A stretch of 64,000 nucleotides of DNA, from contig CAADRB010000032.1 of the NCBI GenBank assembly GCA_900708905.1, positions 248,001 through 312,000 on the forward strand. The letters are read 5' to 3'. Origin of the DNA: Hymenolepis diminuta. Lineage: Eukaryota > Platyhelminthes > Cestoda > Cyclophyllidea > Hymenolepididae. The notes under the pieces were generated by a model that was given only the letters and a program-made list of their open reading frames with translations, was not told the DNA's origin and searched no databases. Positions 52,086 to 64,000 of the stretch are shown in pieces (within the stretch, counting starts at the first letter, position 1; each line of letters opens with the position of its first letter). A program made the translations under genes and the position numbers.

Positions 52086-52245
52086 CGATGCAGATGGAGA
52101 TACCTATGTGACGACTCTTCAAATCATTGTTAGGCAGCCTTACATAGACATTAAATTCAATGGAGGAAGACCCTATGTCGTTTAACAAGGTTTGGCTCAG
52201 ATTCATAAAGCTCTCAAAGGCCGGAATTGGATGGTCGAGAATTAA
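52086..52245 (+). mobile_element. second mariner transposase fragment
   Basis: About 160 bp repeat the part of the first remnant at about 51648-51809 in the same orientation (gatgcagatggagatacc through ggatggtcgagaatt). By eye they differ at roughly a dozen positions, and this copy reads GGRPYVV, closer to the usual family sequence than the first (GRRLYVI). It is therefore a separate insertion or an old tandem duplication, not a recent copy. It ends abruptly after VEN. Confidence 0.75.
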
Positions 52246-53898
52246 GTCGTTGATAGAAGCCTAATGAGGATATGTAGAATAAAACCTAGGTTAATAAGTG
52301 TTATTTTTATTTATTTTGCTGTATGAAAAAGTAAATTTTAACCATTAACATTTTTATTGGCTGTTTTTTTAAAAGTGCTTAAGGTGTTCTCAGATGCCTT
52401 GCGTACCCTGCATATAGGCAGCCACATCAATTTCCTTCGACTTTATGTGTCTGTATGTTTTCATCTTCTTCCCAGAAACACAACGACCAATTTCTTTTCC
52501 CTTCCTCACACGCACATTATTCGAATTTCGATCACACTTTACCTAGTGCTCCCGCCTCCCGATAAATATGCCTCATAATCCCTATGTATATTTAACGGTG
52601 TATGGTTTTGCAAAATTAAAGTCTCCTCACCCGAGCTTAGATTTATTTCTGCCCTGAGTCTCTTAAGCTGGACACTCGATTTAACAGCTATTTTAATATA
52701 TTTTAATGATATATCAAGCTCTAAAATACGTGTTTCACTAGAGATCTGGATGTTATCTAAACATTTCCTTTCTTTAAGAACTATGAAACTGCACTGGACA
52801 GCTTGTTCTTAAAGTGAAGTATTTCCATTTTCTACAATTTAGCAAAACAGAATACCGCATCAAATTGCAGCCTATCAAATAAACTTGATGTATTATTTGT
52901 CATCATTCTAATCAAGCCAAATAAGACTAGCTTTACGATGTGAAGTTTGTGTAACTCTTCACAAAAAAGAACCTTACTTTGTATAAAAGAATCTATATGC
53001 TCATTCAGCTTTGACATATTATTATTCTCCTGAGGAATTTCGAGGTAAACTGACATGAATTATCACTAAAATGACATCTGGAGGTAAATTTGATCTTTAT
53101 GCGACTAATTCGGAGTACGAAGCATGTTGATTGAAAGACAATTATCAAATGACTGCGCACATTAATGAGCACATTAATGTGCAATTTTAATAAAATTATG
53201 CAAACAGCTACAAGTGAAAGGAAACCTGCTTTTAAACACCATCAAGTTAACTCCCATGCATATAATTTTGGGGGCGGAAACATATTTATAACATAAATTT
53301 TCCCTTAGCAAAATCGAAATTTACTAATAATATGTTTTCTACCCATGATTGTTGAAATAACAACTAACCCTTACGTTGTTGATGCATACTATTTGAACCA
53401 TAATATATGCGTTACATCCATTAATGATGATCGAACTGTACTACATTCTCGCTATAGTCTCGTGTTATTTCCTTCTTCTACATGGAACACAGGTGCGATA
53501 GATTTTAAAATGAGAAAAGCTTGAAAAGGAGTCACAACGTTAATTATTAACCAGAAAATTTCATTAATAAATGATTAATTTGAACTTATAACGAAGAAGA
53601 ATCAGAAACAATTAGTGAGTCCTCGAGAAATTTATCTAACTGATGTCTGTTGTCGATATTTCAGAATGATTAAAGAAATTGATGAAATCACCCCATAGGA
53701 TCCTGCAAATAAATACACAAAATTTTCCATCGAGTGGGATAGTAGCATGAATTAACAGAAATCGAGTGAGAATTTCCAGTGCAAATGAGTCTTAGAGTCC
53801 TTTACATCTTTGTAGACTACTAACTAAATGCTAGCTCCTTGATTATTTGAATTTTTCAGATTTTATTTATAAAAAGCTTTTAAATGCAATTTCTTTAG
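52246..53898. other. AT-rich stretch without a supported gene
   Basis: No supported gene. A 14-bp palindrome (gcacattaatgtgc) lies near 53168. The 73- and 74-codon ORFs at 52357-52578 (plus) and 52832-53056 (minus) are of chance length. Confidence 0.5.
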
Positions 53899-54535
53899 CT
53901 AGCTAAAACTAATGGAAACAATGTATCAGAAAGAATGCCATCAGGATGGGCTAAATCGACTCTCAATAAGGTGACAAAACTAAAAACAGACTTAAAGAAT
54001 GATATAAAGTGGACTAAAAGTCCGCAGAACAATGTCCCACGAACATTTGTAAAAATCGAGCAGAAAGAAGAAGGAAGAAAGTAATATTCCTATTGGTTCT
54101 TGCGGTAGTCACTGAACTAAAAGCCGATTCAAAATGCGTGTTTATAAGAATACAAAAGGAGATATTTCTTTAAATTTAATAAAAATTGTAATATTTTGCA
54201 TCAGATATCTGAAGCAAAAGCTCCGAACCAAGAGGTCAAAAGGAAGAGAAGGGAGAAAGCAGCAATGGGAGAAAATTTGAAAGCGATTTTTATGATATTC
54301 TCAATGTCTGCTCAACTAAGTCTTGATGGAATATTTCTGAAGGAATTATTAATGGAAACAATCAGACCAAATCTGCATAACTTACCCTAACACCATCTTG
54401 TAAAAGGAATGTGTCGCCAACAAAAGATACGAAATTAACAGAATTTCAAGCAAAATCGCATAAGAGGTTTTGCATGGAAATGATAGCTCAAAAAAGTGGT
54501 GTCAAACAGAAAACAATAATTTGAGTAAATTAATA
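53899..54535 (+). CDS. possible small multi-exon gene or decayed gene, plus strand
   Basis: Three coding-like segments lie in a row. The first (about 53902-54080) reads ERMPSGWAKSTLNKVTKLKT and DIKWTKSPQNNVPRTF and ends before GTAATA. The second starts at 54205 after a strong acceptor (TATTTTGCATCAG); with two carried bases it reads KYLKQKLRTKRSKGREGRKQ, otherwise SEAKAPNQEVKRKRREKAA. The third (about 54387-54524) reads SPTKDTKLTEFQAKSHKRFC and ends in TGA, with AATAAA near 54531-54536. The segments are very basic and hydrophilic, like a nuclear or chromatin-associated protein. I could not find a complete in-frame splice path, so this may be a pseudogene. No family recognised. Confidence 0.3.
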
Positions 54536-57500
54536 AACCTTTTTTTATTGACGAAATTGATATTTAATCATAAGTGCTTTTCTCATTATTACATAAACAA
54601 CGATTAACATTTATATCATTCATATGAACAAACTGAACTATTTTGCACACCATGCAAACTCATAATTACTGAATCGCAATCACTTTTTTTCTATTTAGCA
54701 ACCCGAACTTATATTTTTACCAATCTTTGACTGAAACCTTACTTCATGGATCGTCAGCAGAACGGTAAAATCTATTAATATTGCTGGCCAGAAGCTACAC
54801 AATGTCCATTTCAAATAGATTGTTATATGGGTCTCATATTTTCCCAAGTATCAGTCGGCGCAACAGGATGATATAATAAAATATTTTCTCCGTAAGGCAT
54901 CTATAATCTCCATTATCCATAATCTTGGATATTTACCATCTATATTTCAATATAGTCTTCATTAAAAAATGGAACCCCTAAGTTCTAAAAATCTCAAAAC
55001 GGAAATCTGCCATTTGAGTGGTGTCAAGAAACCGGGTAGAATTGTAGCTTATTTGCTCACGATGCCACTATTGAAAAATAATCACATCAAAAAAATTATT
55101 TATTTATCTTCTTTTTATATTTGAATCTACGATCGTTTTAATTCAATTACCAATTTATATTTTTACAACACAAAAATTTGCCATGCCAAACTAGTATGTT
55201 AAGAAGCCCAAGGAAACAGAAAGCCTTCCATAACTTGCGCTCTGACGAATAAAATTTGATCACTACTCCAACGTTTTATTCCCTGCAATGTAGTCGTTAA
55301 GAATTTTAATGTTGTGATAATAATTTGAAAAATTTAAATCAAAAGAAAGATCAAGAAACCTGAAGTATGAATTGATTAACCCCCGCAACCAGCAATAGAT
55401 ATTTTGGCAAGTGCGTGCCCTGCTGGATAAATATTTTTTTAGAAAAGTGTAATTAGTTGGTAAAAAACACTGTTACTTTTTTTCTTTTCTTGGCTCAAAC
55501 AAGAACTACTTTAAGGCCTTCCATTCTTAGCCTGTATTTATATATGTGATTTAATACATAAGGTTTATGAGATACGGTTTTAAAACCGATAAGGGCCTAG
55601 ATAACTTTTCAAACACAAAGTTCAAGAGGTAGATTTACAAAATTATGCTTATTTAGACTCTCATAGAACAGACCCAATCATGTTTCGTTTAAAATCTAAG
55701 AAAAAATCTGTGACCTAAAATTTATAGTAATTCAATATTAATAAAGGAAGAATACGGCAACGGTTCAATATTTCTATAAATATCATTTATTGGAGCTGTA
55801 ATTTGTCCAGAAACGATGTGGTAATAAAAATTCAACCACAAGCGTAAAATTTCAATACATAAAATGAATTCTGGAAAATATTAAAAGCAAAGTCTTTTCA
55901 AACGCGAAGGCCAAACGAGGGCGTCAATAAATGTTGTTAGATATACGGACAGGTTTTACGGATCTACCGATATCAATTAAATTTATGTACTAATTAAATT
56001 GAAATATTCATAGTAAAATATTTTGGATATAGACTTTTTTCAAAGTTATTATTTTAGACATAGAGATCGGATAAAAATAGAGAGTTAATGAGTGCAAAAT
56101 TAGACATTGTGAGCGTTAGTGATGAATTATGCCTAAATCAGTTTTTAATTTCATAAGCAATTTTTATTTTCTTTATTATTAATGAACATTTCTCAGTAGA
56201 TTTATTTATATTTTGCTGACAGCTTTTTAGAAAAGATAGCATAAAATGTTCAACAAACTCAGCAATTAAACAAATATAATTCTAAATATTTGTGCATTTA
56301 TTTTGTAATGAAGTACTATCATGTCACCGCATAAATCTAACTATATGCTTTCAATACGCTTATGCTGATAATCTTATGACATTGAAGTCGTCTACAAGAA
56401 AACAAATGACCATCATATTTTTACGTCCATGACTTATCTCCACCACTTAATGATTTACCGCTTATTTGGTATCACTAAAAGGTTATTAAATTTAGCGAAG
56501 TACCCAATTTTGCAACTGTTAACTCCAAAATTTTTATGAAGAATAAAACTTCACCTCCAAAAAGTGGCAAAACATTGTGCTCCATTTGACTGTTTATTTT
56601 GTTTCACTTTGTTGACATAATCTCAAATAAAAATAAAAATATGGTTATTAAAAATAGAAAAGTTTATAAAAAACATTTTTCAACTAATTATCCCACAAAA
56701 GAAGTTAAAACTTCTGAAACATGTAGCCTTCCAAATCAATTTTCAATAAATCAAATTTAATAAAAATCTTGTGAAAATGTATAAATTTGAAATAATCTTT
56801 GTATTCTTGATGTTGATAATGCTAATTTAGTTATTTTTATCTATGTTTGAGAATAGGGTTTTTATTGATGCATCATTATTTACATATTTTTATTTTTAAT
56901 TGTATTTTAAATTATTTAAATAATTCATATGTTAAATTAACATGCTTGCTTGCATTGTAACAATTACCAAAATGTTGTCGTTGGTTTATACTGTGCTAAT
57001 AACTGCGATGATTTAAAACAAACAGGATTTAATTTTTAACTTAACGTATACCAGATTTCGAAGATATAGTACCAGTTATTGTTTTAATATAAAAGAGAGA
57101 GACTAAGGGTTCAAAAACCTTATTATGAAAAAAATTCAAATCTCAGAAAAAAGGCAGACAGTATGAGAGTGAGAGAGAGACAGTGTCTGGAGCGAAGTAG
57201 ACGTAAAGGGTGTGTATAAAGCTCTTGATATAGAGACCGATAGAGCAAAGGAATTAACTTTGGATGCATCGGGAACAGTGAAATTTTACAATCTTTCAAA
57301 ATAATTTATTGACGAAATGCAGTGAATCGGTCGATTTGGTGAGATCCAGTTCATTGTTATTTTGGCGAAAATTTTTGAGTTAAGAGCGGGAAAATTTTAA
57401 TTCATACAAATTACTTTTACCAAGAGAAAATGAAATTTTGCATTGTTTATAAACCTTGTATAGGAAGAGTGCTTATTTTGTATAAAATTTTGAAATGAAT

Positions 57501-60500
57501 GATTGATTACATTAATTTTTGGTCATGGATTACCAGTAGAAATGTTTATTTATGGATGGAAGCATGAAACAGATTGTCAAGACGAAAATAAAGGCAATTT
57601 TAAAGGGGTTATAAACTTGACCAAATTGGCAGTTGATTTTACGTTTTAATTCCATTTCTTATTAACATATCGTTTTAGCATGAATATACACATACGAACT
57701 AATGAAAACTGCCTTGTCTGATATATACCGGAAAGTTTAATGTCCGAGAATATAAATGTCTTCAGAATTAAAGGGATTTAATTTATTAAAAGATAACTTT
57801 ATCTGTTTATTCGTTCGTAAGGTATCTTAAAAATATATAAACACGTTTGCAATATTCAGACCCAATTAAGACAATATCTTGACATTAAAAATTTTTACCA
57901 ATCAAATGGAAAATTATAATTCAAACCTGAGTAGTATTGTTTATAACAACACGAAATCCGACAGTTTCATAAAGAATATAATTTTAAACATCGTTTTCCT
58001 TTAACTATTACTGACAATCTAAATTAGGCATAAGTAAATAAACAAATTATTTAATTTTTATCTTTTTTGCACACAGAACACCTGGTCTTGAGCCGTTTAT
58101 TTCCAATGTTTTCCTTTCAAAATATAACTCTGCCATACAAATTTTGCTAATTTCTTTAGAATTTTACATGAATATTTCAAGTTTATTAAAGTCTGTAGGT
58201 GTTTTTATAAACAGCCAAAATTAAAGACTGGGAAAGTATTCTATCGCATTAAATATGTTCAAGCAGAGACATTTACTCTCAAGTTTATTGAAACTCAACC
58301 ATTTTCAGGGACTGTTGATACTTAATAACATTAAAATTTAAGCCATCTCATTTTTTATAGGTTATATTTATATAGTTTCAGTGAATTCAGATGGATGGCT
58401 TGAAATGTACCATAAATCAATAAAAATCAGAAAATGGCTTGGTGAAGAAAGACAATAAATTTGGCAATTTTATTCAAAAATAACAATAATAGTCTACAAT
58501 GCTTAATGGTAGAAGATCAACTGGAAATTGAGAAAAGGGAAAATTTTATTATAAGAGAGTATTTATACTGCTTTTTCTTAGCTATGACTGGACTGGATGT
58601 TTACCTACAAGGTAATCTTGCCATGAATTTTATTTTCATTAAAATTCCTTCCAAACAAAAAGATATAAATCTATCAATTAAATTCTCTTACGTTAAATAT
58701 AAATCCATAACTGATTTTAAAGATGGACATAAAGTAATTTCATTACAAGCATAATTTTCGGCATTGCGTTCTACTGTTCTATAATGAGAAACCGATTGCA
58801 TCCATTTGAAGAAGATAAACATACAGTTAATCAAATTTAAGTTTGAAATTAAGTTCGTTTGTTAAATAAATAAAATACGCAAAACTCAATCAGAAATCAA
58901 AAAGAAATGCCTCAGTTTTTTTAAAATTCAATGAAGATATTCATTCTGCCCGTGAAATCAATCCCATTAAGCATTGAAGGTGTTAAAGTCATATAAATTT
59001 TTATCTGTCCGGTTATAATAATTTGCAAATTGAGCGCTTTTATCTATTTGTTAATCAAAGTTGTTATTTAAAAATTGCATAAAACAAAATTGGAAAGATT
59101 TATAATTGTTGACGCATATTCTCAGAATAATGTCAATGAATTTATCAGCATGCTATACAATTTTGATAATTTATGTCTTTAAAAATATTTAACCTATAAT
59201 TTTTAAATACGCAATTATTCAAGCTCTCATTTAATTGAGGCGTCCATAATTATTGACTTTTCTCTATTTAAATTGAAAATAGATAACATTTTCTACTTAA
59301 AAGTGTTTTTATTTCGTAAATTTCGTTTGCTTCTTGATGCCGGTGACATTAACCGATTATTTTATTATCGTTAAAATTATAAAATATCTCGCTGCACAAG
59401 AACTCAATGCATAGGATTTTAATTAAAAGCAAATTGTAAATCCACCGCACATCATCACCGCACAAACAACAAAGGGATAAAAGATATATAAAAAAGGTTT
59501 TGTTGTTCTCATTCCTGATCGGTGCAAGAACTTTGTTTTCCGCTTACATGGTGATCGTTTTTGAATGAAAGGTGTTTAGACCTGGACTAATGTTGATAGA
59601 TGAAAACGCATTACTTTTCTAAAATTCTAAAATTTAAGAGCGTCCCAACGTAAAATTCCGGACAATTTTGGCAAAATTTCATCGTATTTATATTATAGTC
59701 AACAAAGTAAAGTTGCTTTATTCACATACTGAGGGGATGAAGAGTTCTAGTTGCAGTTGCCAGATGGATGTGAAAGATTAATTTGGTCGTGATTTGCACA
59801 TTTTCCATATGATTAAATAATGAAGCTCTCATTATTAGGGAAATTGTTCAACTGCGCTCAGAAATATTTAATAGAAATAAAAGAATTAAAAATTCAAAAC
59901 CAGATGCACAAAATTACGCTATTTGGTCACTTGAGCAGTATTATAAAGTATTCATTATCCATATCTCATTGCCATTTGCAACATTTTGCAGATCAGATAG
60001 GCTGCAAACCTTTGTTTGATATAGAATTCAATGAAATCACATGACTGATCAAATTTGTGCGTGTCGAGATCAAATGCTGCGCAATAGCTTGAAAATTTTG
60101 TCTGTTAAGATTTATGATTGGCAAAAGGAAACATTTTTTGGCAAATAGTCCAGAATTAGGTATCAAAGTGAAATAAATGCAAATAAAATCTAAAGAAAGA
60201 AACAGACCTTGCGTTTAAATAGTTCATTAAGCACACTATCTTTGTTTCAAAGTTGCATATAAAAGAAGATTACGAAAACAATACCTTTTGTTTCAAAACC
60301 GGGACAATAATGAATAGTCAACAAAAAAATGGATTTTAAAAATAGTATTAAGAAGGCAAATAAATTCTCATGTGAAATAATCATAAACACGCTTGTGAAA
60401 ATAACGCAAATGAGTAGAGCATATGTCGTGGTTTAATAAACAGTACTTAATCATAGCACTTTTGAAAATGAATTTAATTGTACAACAGCAAATTTGCAAA

Positions 60501-63500
60501 TAAAACCAAATTAAGTTCCTTCTCCAAGCTAGTTAGCATTACACAGGTAATAAAAATTGTTTACTTTGGAACTTATTTCAGCCTGTATTTATTGTATATA
60601 ATCAATATGCAAGAGATAAAATCGAAACAGAATATGAAATACAAAACTTCCGACTCTGAATGAGCAACATAAAGTGAAATAAGCGAAATAAATAATTTAA
60701 GTTATGTTATAGCACACAGCGATCATATAAACTATAACAATCAGGAAAGTTTTCTTTAATTCAAACTTGTTATAATGGAGCCAAATAGTTCTTAGGACAC
60801 TTTTGATGAAAAGGAAAGCAATTTTAAATGAAATAAATGATTATTTAAGTGAGCAGCAGATAAAAATAAAGAATATAAACAGCATATTCTTTATTGTGAG
60901 CTTTGAATTAAAAAGTGTCAAATTCATAAATAATACTGACAAACGGGCTTCTCTCCAATCCTTTTAGTTGTCCTGAGAATAATAACAAAATGAAAGAAAA
61001 AACGTTTTGAAGCAAATTCTGCAAAAATTTCATATTTGTGCCTTAATTATTACGTCAAAAATAATTTCTATTTTTGTTGATTAATTATAGCTATTCATAA
61101 AAACAATTTTTTAAAGTCATTTCCTCTGGAACGGTCAATTTAAATGGTTTTTGACACTCGATTTTCCAGAAAAGTTTCTGATATTTGCCATTGAGATATT
61201 AGTTTTGGTAGAGAAAAATTTTTGCGCAAAACGAGAACAAAAGTTCTGATCTCTTTAAAATTTGCATTTTGAACTTCATACGGAAATTACATGAAATTCC
61301 GCCTGAAATTTCACGACTTTCTCCAAGTGGTAAATACATTTTTAGGTTTCTCTACACCTATTTAACTATGAGCCTATGATTAATTTTCATTAATTATGCT
61401 GACAGTACATTGCATATATATATTTATTTAATTTCATTTGCCGTAAAGGCCCTAGTTTTATAAAATGCATAAATGTAAAGACGCGTTAAAAATGGAGAGT
61501 GTGTGCATTATATATAAAAGTTTCAAAATTAAGAAGACTGAATTAAATTGGCATGAAAAATCAGCTTCAGCAAGATAATTTTCTTACGCCTATAGTTTCT
61601 ATTTTTATGTTATTTTTATCGCAGTGACAAAAAGCCCAAATCCTAATTTAAATTCGATTCTGACATAAATCTTTCATTTATATCCCCCTCGTTAAAATAA
61701 TTGACACCAATGATGATCACACTCCCCCTTAAGAAAATTTAATTTTAGTGTTATTGTTCATTAAAGATAAATAAAAAAATATTTACTTATGAAATAATTT
61801 CATTTATCGCAAATAATAAAATTTCTGCATTAACAAGCCGTGGTTCTCAAATCTGATTGTTTAGAACTAAAAATCATGTTGAAATCAGATATATAAGATT
61901 ACTGATTGTACGGCATTTTAAATACATTAGATTTTTATTTTTCATTCAAGAAATGTTGGACTTATTGGTGTAAATAATTCTTTGGCCAGAGAGCCTGACA
62001 GAACATAACGTAAGTATTATTAGAAAATCTGAAAGAATCTTTCAATTTTCATTTTAAATTGCCTGCAAATATTTTTTAATGCAAAAGCGTAGCCTTTGGA
62101 AGTTTTTATAAAACCATTTTTCTACTGCGCCAGTTTTACACGTAAGCTATAAACGACAAACGTTTCAAACTGTGCAAGAAGACTAATTCAAAGATAATTC
62201 CCTCGGAAATTCCTTTGGGAAATTTTCCGATCAAGCTTCAAGTATGAAAAGTGCACCTCTGGGCCATTATTAAGTATTCCCATATGAAATTAAATTAAAA
62301 CCTCTTTTGGGCCATTAGTTAGCAATAGTACTTAAATTAAAGCATATAAAAATAATGCTTAAACTTTGACACAAATTTGACTTGTCTGCTACATTCTAAT
62401 CTGTTAACAAATCTGATAATGGTCTCGAGGAAATGCAAGTAAGAATAGTGATGTGGAATTCGGGAGAGAAATTATTGCTTTTCTACTAAGGATGAGGTTA
62501 TCTTTTAGTACAATCTGATCAGCAACAACTTCACTTATTCTAATTTGTTCATTTTAATTGCCCTTAATAAGTATGAAGTAACACAAACTTTGATTCATTT
62601 ATTAAATAAGTATCCAACAGTTACAATGAACCAAATTCAACTTCCAATAAGAACAGTTTGAATGCAGTAAATAGTTACGTGATATGTACTTTATTTTGCT
62701 TTTATGGGGACTGTATAAATACAAAAAACATACATATATATACATATTATAGATCTCTTCTTTGCAGAATGGATTTCAACTTTTTGTTTTAAACAAAACG
62801 TAGCCGTCATGCGACTGGTTCAATAATATATGTATCTATACATCATTACTAAAATATTTAGGATTGCATGATACCCCTAAAAATTAATGTCTCAGTTAAA
62901 TATTTCCTTATGTCTTCGGTACCTTTAATTAGTTTTTTATAAACATTACTCTTTTTAAATCTTACTTCATTGTCATTTAACTTGATCGGGATCTATATTT
63001 CAATATCTCTAATTTCACTTGTTCTTTGTTGTACTATTCAAACAAAAAGGATTACAAAAATTGCAACACAAAAATTTTTAAATTTTGAACCTTATCTATT
63101 TAAATATTTCATGTTCTGGGTGTTTTATTTAGACAATCGTGTCAAATCGATCATAAAGGATATACTTGTAAACAAAGTTAGTAGCCAAGGTTGGCACAAT
63201 TGTATCCGTATTAGAGTTATCAAGAAGCAAAATAAACAAGGCATAATTATATCCAAAAGCAGTTTTCTAATTCATATTAGATATCCTAGATTTTACTCCC
63301 CAAATCTGTTATCATTTATCAAATCTGGGCTCGGCATTTAGTTCGTATGAAAAATGAACAAGTTATTTGTTGCTTTAGAAAAAAAGAAATAAAAAACAAT
63401 GTTACAAGCAACAATTTTTATAAATTCATAATTTTTTGCAGAAATCATTGATGGATTATATTTTAAATAAAAAAATTAGTATTATTTTATTCGAATGCAA

Positions 63501-64000
63501 ACCTTATACATTATTTTTTTGCATTTATTTAATATTTTATGGCTTATATATAAGAAAATTCCCAAAAAGTCACTGTAAGTACGGTACAATTCACGACCTG
63601 CACTCAGCAGAATGTTTTCATAATTTGATTATAAATCATTGACGTCCTCCGCATAGAAAAACATCTGCACATTTTGGTTATGAAAAGTCACCTAATCACA
63701 AAAGAATTGTAAAGATGTAGAGATGAATGGATTAATAAAGGCTATCAAATAATAATGCATTTTAACAAAAGAGTATCAAAAGAATCGAAACAAATATATT
63801 TTAATGTCAGTTAGTATGCATTTTACCCATTTTCTATAATTCAACGTTTCATGGACTTATGTTTTATTGATCAAATTTTGTGATTCGTTCAATTTTTTTA
63901 TAGTAAATCGTCTATGAAATATGCAGTTTTGTTAAATATTTGGTTTTTTCAATACGCTTTATCAGTCACTTTAGATCCACTCATAATGATAGCAAGGTGA
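54536..64000. other. AT-rich stretch without a supported gene
   Basis: Low-GC sequence to the window end. The longest frames are 97 codons (58461-58754) and about 123 codons (62970-63341, no ATG at its start). Both have AT-driven composition (Ile, Lys, Asn, Phe) and are near chance length. A purine-rich, GC-richer patch at about 57150-57300 holds a 43-codon open frame (SEVDVKGVYKALDIETDRA) without splice support. Confidence 0.5.

Noticed and set aside
57150..57304. Short coding exon (SEVDVKGVYKALDIETDRA)
   Set aside because: A 43-codon frame directly after a stop, with no clear acceptor or donor. Too short to separate from chance.
58461..58754. 97-codon plus-strand ORF as a gene
   Set aside because: Length is within chance, residues follow AT-rich codon composition, and no splice or domain support is seen.
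62970..63341. 123-codon plus-strand ORF as a gene
   Set aside because: It starts without ATG and has AT-driven residues. From base composition, about one ORF of this length is expected by chance in the window.
1..64000. CRISPR array, bacterial operon or phage features
   Set aside because: There are no regularly spaced repeats, no dense ORFs and no ribosome-binding sites. The intron structure shows eukaryotic DNA.

Overview
The window reads as nuclear DNA of an AT-rich animal, most probably a flatworm (tapeworm or fluke). The strongest clue is the multi-exon gene at 1570-6861 on the minus strand. Its first three introns are only 36-39 bp, and the later ones grow to 74, about 620 and 2558 bp. 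Tiny 5' introns with larger 3' introns are a known feature of parasitic flatworm genes. Other eukaryotic signs are canonical GT-AG splice sites, AATAAA polyadenylation signals, a decayed mariner transposase, LTR-like repeats and a seven-transmembrane receptor. I saw no rRNA, no credible tRNA and no CRISPR array. The species is not determinable from sequence alone.

Layout: 1-1240 holds only weak coding hints on the minus strand. 1570-6861 (minus) is a seven-exon gene for a protein of about 641 aa with coiled-coil, RS-like and AN1 zinc-finger parts. Its last intron (1927-4484) contains an AT palindrome, a (TA)n run and a GC-richer island. From 6862 to about 41000 the DNA looks like a gene desert at ORF level. 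It carries three copies of an LTR-like repeat (9833-10360, 20347-20873, 21675-22080), a GC-rich block (26740-27245) and decayed coding sequence (29230-30060). A minus-strand GPCR-like relic lies at 41063-41850. The one long intact ORF, a divergent rhodopsin-type GPCR of 643 aa, follows at 42517-44448 on the plus strand. A mariner pseudogene with a second fragment lies at 51480-52245. A weak plus-strand coding cluster sits at 53899-54535, and the rest to 64000 is AT-rich with nothing I can support.

The observation most worth following is that the desert is not empty. I see short, GC-richer, open segments bounded by good splice signals on the minus strand at 8456-8608, 10706-10799, 19338-19462, 21094-21215, 39946-40151, 45206-45318 and perhaps 46069-46097. 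Several neighbours are phase-compatible. They may be exons of a very large minus-strand gene with introns of about 10-20 kb, with the GPCR nested in one of them. I cannot name its product.

ORF length is a poor guide here. From the base composition I estimate that a few chance ORFs of about 100 codons are expected in this window, so most short ORFs were left out. All exon boundaries are by-eye predictions.
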